Positions 36,085-43,080 of a stretch of 64,000 nt of DNA are shown in pieces. The translations under genes and the position numbers were made by a program. A model generated the notes under the pieces. The model did no database searches, was not told the origin of the DNA, and saw only the letters and a program-made list of their open reading frames with translations. The stretch is from NCBI GenBank assembly GCA_031277685.1, contig JAITLV010000255.1, positions 1-64,000 of the forward strand, given 5' to 3'. Positions within the stretch are counted from its first letter, which is position 1. Every line of letters starts with the position of its first letter. Origin of the DNA: Sphingobacterium sp. (lineage in GTDB: Bacteria; Bacteroidota; Bacteroidia; Sphingobacteriales; Sphingobacteriaceae).

Positions 36085-36453
36085 CTACGTATTTTCTTCT
36101 TTATCTCTCTTAATAATATCCTGAATTCGTTCCTCAAGCACTTTTTTATGCCACTTATCAAGAAGATCCTTGGTTTTTCCGACGAGATCATCGCCACCCG
36201 CCACCATCATTTTTCCCCATTGCTCTCCAAATTCATCACATTCGCGCAATCTTTCCTCAGACTGCGTATAGTGAATCATATATTCCATAGCAAATAAGTT
36301 GGCCCAGCGGTCAGGATCAAGGAAGTCACAGAGGTACTGAACAATATCAATTTTATTGATAAATTCCTGAACCACTTCTTCCGGAGTGAAATTGAAGATA
36401 TCACAGAACTGTGTAAATTCGGTGGTTAAATTAATATTTTCTAATGTTTTCAT
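36085..36453 (-). CDS. Uncharacterised acidic operon protein
   Basis: A 122-residue, mainly helical, acidic protein with no signal peptide or membrane segment. FTQFCDIFNFTPEEVVQEFINKI near the N terminus resembles a short helical DNA- or protein-binding unit, but no family is recognised. It sits seven bp after its upstream neighbour and one bp before its downstream neighbour, so it is translated within the same tight operon. Confidence 0.6.
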   Translation of the reverse strand: MKTLENINLTTEFTQFCDIFNFTPEEVVQEFINKIDIVQYLCDFLDPDRWANLFAMEYMIHYTQSEERLRECDEFGEQWGKMMVAGGDDLVGKTKDLLDKWHKKVLEERIQDIIKRDKEENT

Positions 36454-36460
36454 TGGTTTG

Positions 36461-37222
36461 TTATAATTTGTTATCCTCCGTTCTATTTTCTAAAAAATCA
36501 TCCAGCCATTCCTGATAGACCACAACCCGTTTTTCAAGCTTACGATAAAAAAAATAGCGTTTATTCAGTTCCTGAATCTCCATAATAAATTTTTTAAATC
36601 TAGATGTGTTACGGTATTCCATATCGACAATATCACCGTAACCATCGTGAACCCGAATAACAAACCCTAGAATGGGATTATATTCGCCTAGGTTCAAATG
36701 GGCTTGGGCCAAGCAATCTGGTATGGAAACCAGCTTCATCATCCCATTGATGTAATGAGACGGATGTGTATTGTTTAAAATGCAGGTCAATAATAAATCT
36801 TTGTTGAGTTTGAAATAGTTATTTTCATCCAGATAAATGATATCTTTCATTTTCCTTCCTTTTGATAAGATATCATACATCTCCCCTGTGATTACGCGCC
36901 CCTTATTTCTACGTTCCGTGGTGCTGTAATTTCTATTTATGGCCAATTTTACCTGACGTTGCATCAGTTTTGCACCGCGCTCTTTTTCCCCTTTGTCCAA
37001 TTTGGTAGGAAGGGGATCTGTTCCCAGTTTGAAGATATTATCGATAAATCGAATCCCTCTGGTGACCAGATTGTAGCTTGAGTTATCCGTAAAATTTTGA
37101 TCGATAAAAGAGTAATGATCCAAAAACAATTGTATAAACGCAGGAACCGCTATACCATAGAGTTCGCAGATCAGCTTAAAATTCCGAGGTACCACTAGAG
37201 GTACGGATTGTATATTTCCCAT
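36461..37222 (-). CDS. Uncharacterised operon protein, 253 residues
   Basis: Start chosen at the ATG at 37222 (MGNIQSVPLVVPRNFK), four bases after the upstream stop, rather than the frame start at 37255, which would overlap it. A soluble, basic central part (KLMQRQVKLAINRNYSTTERRNKGR) and a C-terminal helical YFFYRKLEKRVVVYQEWLDDFLENR. I considered the RteC conjugation regulator because of size and phylum but see no RteC signature. Not recognised. It lies in the middle of the HEPN-type operon. Confidence 0.6.
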   Translation of the reverse strand: MGNIQSVPLVVPRNFKLICELYGIAVPAFIQLFLDHYSFIDQNFTDNSSYNLVTRGIRFIDNIFKLGTDPLPTKLDKGEKERGAKLMQRQVKLAINRNYSTTERRNKGRVITGEMYDILSKGRKMKDIIYLDENNYFKLNKDLLLTCILNNTHPSHYINGMMKLVSIPDCLAQAHLNLGEYNPILGFVIRVHDGYGDIVDMEYRNTSRFKKFIMEIQELNKRYFFYRKLEKRVVVYQEWLDDFLENRTEDNKL

Positions 37223-37226
37223 TTTT

Positions 37227-37445
37227 CTATTTGTGTTGAATATAGCGGTAACCAAAACTTTTGGCCTTAGATTTACGTAGGGGTGCTACCCCTTTCTTTC
37301 CTACCATTTCCTCCAGTTCCTGCTTTAAAATGTTTACGCGAATTCTGTCCTCGATATACTTTTCAGCACAATGCCAGAGCTGAAGGGTCGTACAATATTT
37401 ATTAAAGTAACCCGCATCCAAAATTTTTTTCAGCAGCACCTTCAC
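37227..37445 (-). CDS. Small basic operon protein, 72 residues
   Basis: A 72-residue basic protein with a lysine- and arginine-rich C terminus (GVAPLRKSKAKSFGYRYIQHK), compatible with nucleic-acid binding. No family is recognised. It lies 40 bp after the 131-residue gene and four bp before the 253-residue gene. It could also be the remnant of a larger gene, but its tight spacing argues that it is translated. Confidence 0.5.
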   Translation of the reverse strand: MKVLLKKILDAGYFNKYCTTLQLWHCAEKYIEDRIRVNILKQELEEMVGKKGVAPLRKSKAKSFGYRYIQHK

Positions 37446-37485
37446 AGCAAGACGTTCTTTTTCAATCGTTTCATTTTTACGAAAC

Positions 37486-37881
37486 TTATTTTTTTCTCAA
37501 CTCCTCCATAAGTCGAAAAAAAAGAATGGTCTCAACCTCATTGATAAAATATTCCATTTGATAATAGCGGACACCGTCTTCCTCCCAAATAGACATCTCA
37601 AACAGATAAGCAGATCGACTATCATATGCATCAATCTGCAATTTCCCTCGATCAAATACCAAATGGAGATGTACCATGACCTCTAAATTTCCAATGGGAA
37701 TTTTTAATTCCTCCATATCTTTGATATAGTTTTCATCTTGCCCCATTAAAAAGGCCAGCTCTTCTCGGGTATAGCCACTAGTTATCCGGTTCAGTATCAA
37801 AAGATAAATCGTACCTGCATAATCCATAGAAAATTCAGCTCGAAATTTTCCAATTACAGGATTGGTAATTGAATGATCCAT
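37486..37881 (-). CDS. Uncharacterised operon protein with HTH-like segment
   Basis: A 131-residue protein starting 10 bp after the HEPN-type gene. The segment YTREELAFLMGQDENYIKDMEE (about 37-58) has the pattern of an XRE-family helix-turn-helix and recurs in the 230-residue protein of the operon. The following VMVHLHLVFDRGKLQIDAYD forms a predicted beta sheet. No family is recognised. If the segment binds DNA, the 13-bp dyad at the operon promoter is a candidate target; that is inference. Confidence 0.6.
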   Translation of the reverse strand: MDHSITNPVIGKFRAEFSMDYAGTIYLLILNRITSGYTREELAFLMGQDENYIKDMEELKIPIGNLEVMVHLHLVFDRGKLQIDAYDSRSAYLFEMSIWEEDGVRYYQMEYFINEVETILFFRLMEELRKK

Positions 37882-37891
37882 TTTTTCTCCT

Positions 37892-39613
37892 TTAATTTTG
37901 ATTTGTTCCCATCCCCGATTTCATTTCCATATACCTCAAACTCCGCTCGCATAGATCAGCAAAAAAGGCTGCAATACGATTGGCCGTGGATTTAAAGTAA
38001 TCCATTTCAAACTGGTCCAATTCCGCAGGCAACTCATATACCCGCCCTTTCATGTCTTTTAATATTTCGCGGAACAACATATCCTCAGCGGGTTCATCTG
38101 AGGTAAAAAAATCGCTCACTTTTTTATCACAGATACAGCTCCATTCGATCAATTCAGCTATCGTGGCGTTCATTGGCGTATAACCGATCCGTAGGTAGAG
38201 GTAACTATGTATTCCAATTAGAATCAGCTGATTTAACAATAGCACAGCCAGTTGTCTGCTGGAAAGACGAGCATCTGAAAATAATGCCACCAGATCCTCC
38301 ATCAGCTTTGCATTGCGTGTCCACGCGTTGGTTGTTTTAAACAGCGTGTCCGGCCAATGTACCGGAGTTAGCGAATAGGCTGGCTTATAATCCGGATTAC
38401 GATAAAGAACAACCGATTCGCTCCATATTGTTTGTGAAAAACGACTGCCCTTATTCAATTTCGCTGCGATAAAGCTGCTGCTTAAAAATGAAATAACTGC
38501 TGTCGCCCGACCGAAAGAAACTTGACGGAAATAAACTGGTCCAACCCTTTTTTTAATGACGACCAAATAGAGTGTTGCGCTGCCTATCTCTCGGGGCAGA
38601 AAATCAAACAACCCCTTCCCATTGACATTGTTCAAATAATAATTGAGCAACATAATCTGTTCAGGTTGATTATCCTGACGGACCTGCTGGAGAAGCTGTT
38701 GTATGTCCGATTGATAATGCTCAGGCCAGGGGAACGCATGAAATGCGCTTTCAGTTAGTGCTAATGCCTTTTCTTTAGCTTGATTAACGTTGGCAAGTGC
38801 AGCTCGGTTTTCAGCTTCTTTCGCAGCATTTTTTTCATATTCGGTTTGCAATTCCCTCATGAAGTAACGGAAGAGTTTCTCTATCGCAGCTTGCATGGCT
38901 ATACAATGATCATATAATTGCGAAGCAACGACAGCCGAAATCTCCAGGTCTTTGTTCTGATTGACCGCATTAAAGGAACTATCCAAGAGTTTAAAACGCT
39001 CTTTTTCTTCTTCCTCCTGTCCAATAAATACTGTTTTAAACATCGCGAAATGTGTATCAAGGCTTCTGATCCTGCTGTCCAGACTATGTACATTATTCCC
39101 TTTGCCCGCTACCATAACCTGAAGCAATTTTAAATGACTTTCCAAACTTTGATGTACCATAAATAAGGCCCGCAGATAGTTCGCCGTATCCGCAAATGTT
39201 TGTGCCCCTTGCAGAAATTCCGCAGAAGCAGCCAGCACTTTTTCATAATGCTTTTCGGAAAGATCCAATATCCCACGTATCTCTTTCTGTTTGCTGATAA
39301 CGGTATTGTTTTCACCCGAACTAAAAATCTCGTGCTTCGGTAAAACCGCATAACAATAAAATAAACTTCCTATCTTGATCTTATTCTTCAATTCAGGTGT
39401 AAAAATCAATTCAAATGAAATTTTCTCCTGATCCATCAGACATAATTCCACAATTGGTTTTAATATCTTGTGCGAAAGCCCGCTCACGGGTTTCAGCGCT
39501 AAAATAAGGTGGTGATATTCCTGTCCTAGAAACTCATATCGAACGAGATAAACCCGATCCAAATCCATACGCTGAGATAAGCGACCGATGATCAATTGGT
39601 TATTGATTTCCAT
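37892..39613 (-). CDS. Tandem degenerate nucleotidyltransferase-HEPN protein
   Basis: A 573-residue cytoplasmic protein, first gene of the operon. Residues about 1-105 resemble an MNT nucleotidyltransferase fold (YHHLILALKP, then FELIFTPELKNKIKIGSLFYCYA and a final strand) but lack the catalytic GSxxRG...DxD. Residues about 117-250 match HEPN: LFMVHQSLESHLKLLQVMVAG (His154), VHSLDSRI (His176) and the FKLLDSSF helix. After a helical linker (about 255-295) the pattern repeats: ATLYLVVIKK, AVISFLSSSFIAAKLNKGSRF, VVLYRN, then LLLNQLILIGIHSYLYLRIGYTP...AELIEWS as a second HEPN. Active forms of this pair act as toxin-antitoxin modules; here both halves look catalytically degenerate. The domain reading is mine and unsearched. 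Confidence 0.6.
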   Translation of the reverse strand: MEINNQLIIGRLSQRMDLDRVYLVRYEFLGQEYHHLILALKPVSGLSHKILKPIVELCLMDQEKISFELIFTPELKNKIKIGSLFYCYAVLPKHEIFSSGENNTVISKQKEIRGILDLSEKHYEKVLAASAEFLQGAQTFADTANYLRALFMVHQSLESHLKLLQVMVAGKGNNVHSLDSRIRSLDTHFAMFKTVFIGQEEEEKERFKLLDSSFNAVNQNKDLEISAVVASQLYDHCIAMQAAIEKLFRYFMRELQTEYEKNAAKEAENRAALANVNQAKEKALALTESAFHAFPWPEHYQSDIQQLLQQVRQDNQPEQIMLLNYYLNNVNGKGLFDFLPREIGSATLYLVVIKKRVGPVYFRQVSFGRATAVISFLSSSFIAAKLNKGSRFSQTIWSESVVLYRNPDYKPAYSLTPVHWPDTLFKTTNAWTRNAKLMEDLVALFSDARLSSRQLAVLLLNQLILIGIHSYLYLRIGYTPMNATIAELIEWSCICDKKVSDFFTSDEPAEDMLFREILKDMKGRVYELPAELDQFEMDYFKSTANRIAAFFADLCERSLRYMEMKSGMGTNQN

Positions 39614-39940
39614 AATAAATGATTTAATGGATATAAAATCTGTTAGTGTATAGGCTACTGCACAACAAATAGTTAAGCACTAAAAATTGAAAATAATCAA
39701 TAGCTATATTGTAAAAAAAATAGAAACGTTAACCAAGGTGATTTAATAGGAGAATCAATAGGTAACTTACATTTACGTTCGCACCTTGGTTTATAGTAGA
39801 AAAGGCCGGCATTCAAGATTTAAAAAATGTATTGAAATTTCAAATGATCGTGTGAAAAATATCCATCTGCCTGCCGACACTTAGACAAAGAAGATATTCG
39901 TGTTTACTTACATAAAAAAACACTTTTACAATACAAAAAG

Positions 39941-39970
39941 ATAGTTTATATATACAAATATATAAACTAT
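39941..39970. repeat. Perfect 13-bp dyad overlapping the HEPN-operon -7 box
   Basis: ATAGTTTATATAT (39941-39953), 4-nt centre ACAA, ATATATAAACTAT (39958-39970). The dyad is centred next to the predicted -7 box (39955-39962), the classic position of a repressor operator. Confidence 0.75.
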
Positions 39971-39986
39971 AAATATCACATACAAA
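39955..39986 (-). promoter_or_regulatory. Consensus promoter of the HEPN-type operon
   Basis: Minus-strand TTTG (39983-39986), 20-nt spacer, TATATTTG (39955-39962), exact matches to the Bacteroidota -33/-7 consensus. It points at the HEPN-type gene whose ATG is about 340 bp away, implying a long leader. Confidence 0.65.
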
Positions 39987-40022
39987 TATTTTTAAGAATA
40001 ATAGTATTTCTCTGTCAGTAAC

Positions 40023-40400
40023 CTATCTCCGTTTCGCTACAGATGCTATTCCACTAGGACTCCTGCGCATAGTTGTAGTACTGCTCAACCTATCATATTC
40101 ATATCGCCATGAAATACTGTAAGGATACTTAGTCAATACTTCATCGATACTTAACTTATACTGTAAGGCTGCATTATCTGCCGCTGATTACAGCTCCATC
40201 TTTTGACGCTGGATAATAGGATATTTATTAAATTAGAGCGATGTTAATGCGCCAAAAATAGCTGGAGCAAAGCAAGAAGCTTCGATGTGCGTAGACGAAT
40301 CATAAATAGCCAGAAGCGAATCGTAAACTTCCACAAAATGCGATGCGGATGCTCCGTATTTTTGTAGCAAAGAAAACAGTACCGTTATTAAGAAGTATTT
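40023..40400 (-). pseudogene. Possible decayed coding frame of unknown origin
   Basis: One minus-strand frame stays open across about 126 codons apart from two TAA stops (40233-40235 and 40188-40190). The stretches read as plausible protein, for example SASHFVEVYDSLLAIYD, then after the stops NAALQYKLSIDEVLTKYPY and SISWRYEYDRL, ending in a TAG at 40023. No family is recognised and no start is evident. It could be a dead gene, an interspersed repeat or chance. Confidence 0.25.
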
Positions 40401-40419
40401 AAGTTTAATAAACCGATCA

Positions 40420-41493
40420 ATGAACCTTAAAAAATTATTTTTATCCTTTTGTGTTTCATTTCTAATCTACCCTATATATGGTCAGACAGCCTGCAATTGT
40501 TCCCAGGCGCTGAAACAGCTGATCAGTAAAATCGAAACAGAATATCCCGGTTTTAAGGAAAAGGTGAAACAGCACGACGATCTATATCAAGCAAAGAAAA
40601 GTATCCTCCATAAGAAAAGTCTGAACGCCAAAAACGAAACATGTGTAACATTGCTGCAGGAATACCTCGACTTTTTTCGAGATGAGCATATTGTCTTAAG
40701 ATCATTGACAGCGCCTCATAAGAAAGCTACCAATAGCACCGAAAAGGCCATCGAAACCAAAGAAGAAGTAATGGCCAAAGCAATTAGCCCTGAAATTTTT
40801 TATATTAAGATTGGCAGCTTTGCCTATGAAAATATAGCGCCCGTAAAGGATTTGATCATCAAACATAAAGAACAGATTGAAAATAGCAAAGGTTTGATTA
40901 TTGACGTCAGAGATAATGGTGGTGGAACGGACGATGTATACCAGCCGCTATTGCCCTACCTTCTGACCAATCCCATACGGATTATGAGTGTTGAATTTTT
41001 TGCAACCCATACCCTAATCAATGGATTGCGTGATTATGCGCTTAAAAATATAAAACAGGGGCTAGACTCTATTGCCGAAGCGAAAAAAATAGAGGACGAT
41101 CTCAAAGAATACAAAGACAATATCGGAAAATTTGTACTTTATGGGGATAAAAAAGTACTTATCGATACAATCGCCATCAATCAGAACAGTCCAAGCCAGG
41201 TTGTGATCCTAGCCAATCGAAATGTTGCCAGCTCAGGAGAGAATTTTCTATTCAGTTGCCGTCAAAGTAAAAAGGTAAAAATCATGGGAACTCCCAGCAT
41301 GGGAGCCCTGGATTATGGTTCGATTCGGGAGTTTAAATTTGGCTGCGATAATTATCAACTGTTTTTGCCAACATACAGATCAGCAAGATTGCCCCAGTAT
41401 CCTGTTGACAATATTGGTATACAGCCCGATATCTATTTGGACGAATCTATTCCCGACTGGATAGATTTTGCTGTCCACTATATTCAAGAATAG
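40420..41493 (+). CDS. Secreted S41-family peptidase
   Basis: A 357-residue exported protein (signal to about 21, YGQTA) with a C-terminal tail-specific protease (S41) domain. GLIIDVRDNGGGTDDVYQPLLPYL (158-181) is the family's core strand-turn, and Ser272 in NVASSGENFLFS is the predicted nucleophile. At the usual position of the base the sequence reads MGALDYG without a lysine, so the catalytic arrangement differs from CtpA or is impaired. There is no PDZ domain. Two adjacent cysteines (CNC, 25-27) lie just after the signal. It probably acts on periplasmic or surface peptides. A lipoprotein gene follows 45 bp downstream. Confidence 0.8.
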   Translation: MNLKKLFLSFCVSFLIYPIYGQTACNCSQALKQLISKIETEYPGFKEKVKQHDDLYQAKKSILHKKSLNAKNETCVTLLQEYLDFFRDEHIVLRSLTAPHKKATNSTEKAIETKEEVMAKAISPEIFYIKIGSFAYENIAPVKDLIIKHKEQIENSKGLIIDVRDNGGGTDDVYQPLLPYLLTNPIRIMSVEFFATHTLINGLRDYALKNIKQGLDSIAEAKKIEDDLKEYKDNIGKFVLYGDKKVLIDTIAINQNSPSQVVILANRNVASSGENFLFSCRQSKKVKIMGTPSMGALDYGSIREFKFGCDNYQLFLPTYRSARLPQYPVDNIGIQPDIYLDESIPDWIDFAVHYIQE

Positions 41494-41538
41494 TAATACC
41501 TAAATAATCACAACCTAGTAGATCATTCAGAGGTAATT

Positions 41539-42630
41539 ATGAAGCATATTTTTAAAATGGGAATTATCAGTACATGCATTGGTTTTTTCTTTTCCTGCAA
41601 AGAGCAGGTGAGCCCATTATCTGAAGACTACTACAAAAAAAGTGGAACGATCTATTTTATCCCCGGTGGCAATGGTTTTGAGCGTGGTTCGAGAAAAATA
41701 GAGGCCGATGTAAAAAGCTTTTCTGTTATCGCTGGTGTTTATGCCCGTGATAAAGACAGCATCTATTTTATGGGCTGTCCCCAAAAATTGGTGGACGCAA
41801 AGACCTTTAAGCTCAAACAGAACATACCTGTGGATCAATATCATGTCTTTCATTTCACAGGCTCTCCTTCAGCCACGGGGGAATGCAGCAAACAACAACT
41901 TGCCGTCCTGACAGATGCAGATCCCGAAACATATACCACGCTCTATGACAAAATTCCTTCACTCGCCAAAGATAATACACACTATTTCTACAATTCTTTA
42001 CCCATAGCGGTAGATTATACGACATTTAAAATACTGAATAAAAATTTTGTAAAAGATAAAAACAGGCTCTATGCGGTCACGCAGCAAAGTATCCTTCCGC
42101 TCCCTTATTCAACAGATCAGGTTGATGTCCTGAACGAAGAATATCTTCTTTTAGACGACAAAAGGTTACTATATTACGAACGTTATCAAGGCAAAGGTGT
42201 ACTGGAAACGACTTTGCCTACAGCCGATAACATTAAATTGCTAGACAGAAAGTCTATAATTATTGATCAGCTGGTGATTATCCAAGGAAAAAGTTTCGCC
42301 TTTGCTGATGTCGATGCGGACAGTTTTAAAATATTGGAAGGAATTGGTGGAAATTCGTTTTGGTCCGGAGACAAAAATCATATTTATTATAACGAACAGG
42401 TATTTCCAGCGGCCGACCCGAAAACCTTTGAAGTGCTGAAACGAGCTGTGGCCAAAGATGCCAGGCATATTTTCGTCGGCAATACAATCTTTGAGGGCCC
42501 CGATGTTAAAAGCTTCAAAGCTGTAGATAAAGCAAAAGTATCACACGATTTTGAAGATGCTCTGGGTCATAAATACTGGTATCGGACCCAAGAAGGAGGC
42601 GCGGAGCTCATTCCGGTAGAGAAGAAATAA
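41539..42630 (+). CDS. DKNYY-repeat lipoprotein
   Basis: A 363-residue lipoprotein (lipobox FFFSC, Cys20). It is built of repeats around the DKNYY signature: ARDKDSIYF, AKDNTHYFYN, VKDKNRLYAV, SGDKNHIYYN and AKDARHIFVG, each followed by a DAxTFKxL-type segment (VDAKTFKL, VDYTTFKIL, ADPKTFEVL, PDVKSFKAV). Such proteins are common in bacterial envelopes and have no known activity; a beta-propeller-like display surface is likely. Probably cotranscribed with the S41 peptidase. Confidence 0.85.
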   Translation: MKHIFKMGIISTCIGFFFSCKEQVSPLSEDYYKKSGTIYFIPGGNGFERGSRKIEADVKSFSVIAGVYARDKDSIYFMGCPQKLVDAKTFKLKQNIPVDQYHVFHFTGSPSATGECSKQQLAVLTDADPETYTTLYDKIPSLAKDNTHYFYNSLPIAVDYTTFKILNKNFVKDKNRLYAVTQQSILPLPYSTDQVDVLNEEYLLLDDKRLLYYERYQGKGVLETTLPTADNIKLLDRKSIIIDQLVIIQGKSFAFADVDADSFKILEGIGGNSFWSGDKNHIYYNEQVFPAADPKTFEVLKRAVAKDARHIFVGNTIFEGPDVKSFKAVDKAKVSHDFEDALGHKYWYRTQEGGAELIPVEKK

Positions 42631-42814
42631 TGATATCGCTTGAATCTATTATTTTAAAATCGGTCGTCTAGCTAGGTATAAGTTCATAACGTACTGCTCT
42701 TCCAAGCCCAAGTTGTTCAATTATACCTTGTTACTTACGAGTATTGCAGATCCCTTGTTGTAGTAGCTTTTAAGGTCTTCGCAATGGAGATATACTTTTT
42801 GCAGTCACACACTT

Positions 42815-42841
42815 GAGCCGATTAACCAATTTAATCGGCTC
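42815..42841. repeat. Perfect 11-bp hairpin
   Basis: GAGCCGATTAA (42815-42825), loop CCAAT, TTAATCGGCTC (42831-42841). No T tract follows on either strand, so a standard terminator is not certain; it may still end transcription of the DKNYY operon. Confidence 0.75.
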
Positions 42842-42963
42842 ATCGAAAAAATAACACACCGTCAAAGAATCCCAATGTCCTAATATTACAATAGATCAAG
42901 TTCGCTTCATAATCACTGAATTCGGCTATTTTTCCGAAAGCTATTATCCACTACTTTAGCATC

Positions 42964-43052
42964 AGGTTCAAATCATTGCATAGGATTGAACCTGCAATGA
43001 CCTGCATGAGTATACTGAAAGTACACTGAAACTTTCAATCACTTACTAGTGA
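42964..43052 (+). repeat. Cluster of overlapping inverted repeats in a gene leader
   Basis: Four dyads in 89 bp: AGGTTCAA (42964-42971) with TTGAACCT (42986-42993); TCATTGCA (42973-42980) with TGCAATGA (42993-43000), which interleaves with the first; TGAAAGT (43016-43022) with ACTTTCA (43031-43037); and TCACT (43039-43043) with AGTGA (43048-43052). They precede the lipoprotein ATG by 28 bp. Confidence 0.6.
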
Positions 43053-43080
43053 CAGGCAATTTCGATTAAAAAGAAAAAAG

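Larger units (their letters stand above)
39614..40419. other. 806-bp spacer holding the HEPN-operon promoter and a decayed frame
   Basis: No intact gene is supported. The left part (39614-39940) would be a leader of about 330 nt for the HEPN-type operon. A consensus promoter and dyad lie at 39941-39986. A minus-strand frame with two internal stops occupies about 40023-40400. The right end should hold the promoter of the S41 peptidase gene, not resolved. Confidence 0.5.
42631..43080. other. 450-bp spacer rich in hairpins
   Basis: No gene is supported. The spacer holds a perfect 11-bp hairpin at 42815-42841 and a run of short inverted repeats at 42964-43052 ahead of the lipoprotein gene at 43081. 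A promoter was not resolved. Confidence 0.5.

Noticed and set aside
36461..37222. RteC-type conjugation regulator
   Set aside because: Size and phylum would fit, but no RteC sequence pattern is visible and no transfer genes are nearby.
35031..39613. Integrated mobile element or prophage
   Set aside because: No integrase, transposase, terminal repeats, tRNA target or att-like duplication was seen around the operon.
42964..43000. H-type RNA pseudoknot
   Set aside because: The two stems interleave in the right order, but there is no connector between the end of the first stem and the closing strand of the second, and they share one base. Both cannot form together, so I report alternative hairpins only.
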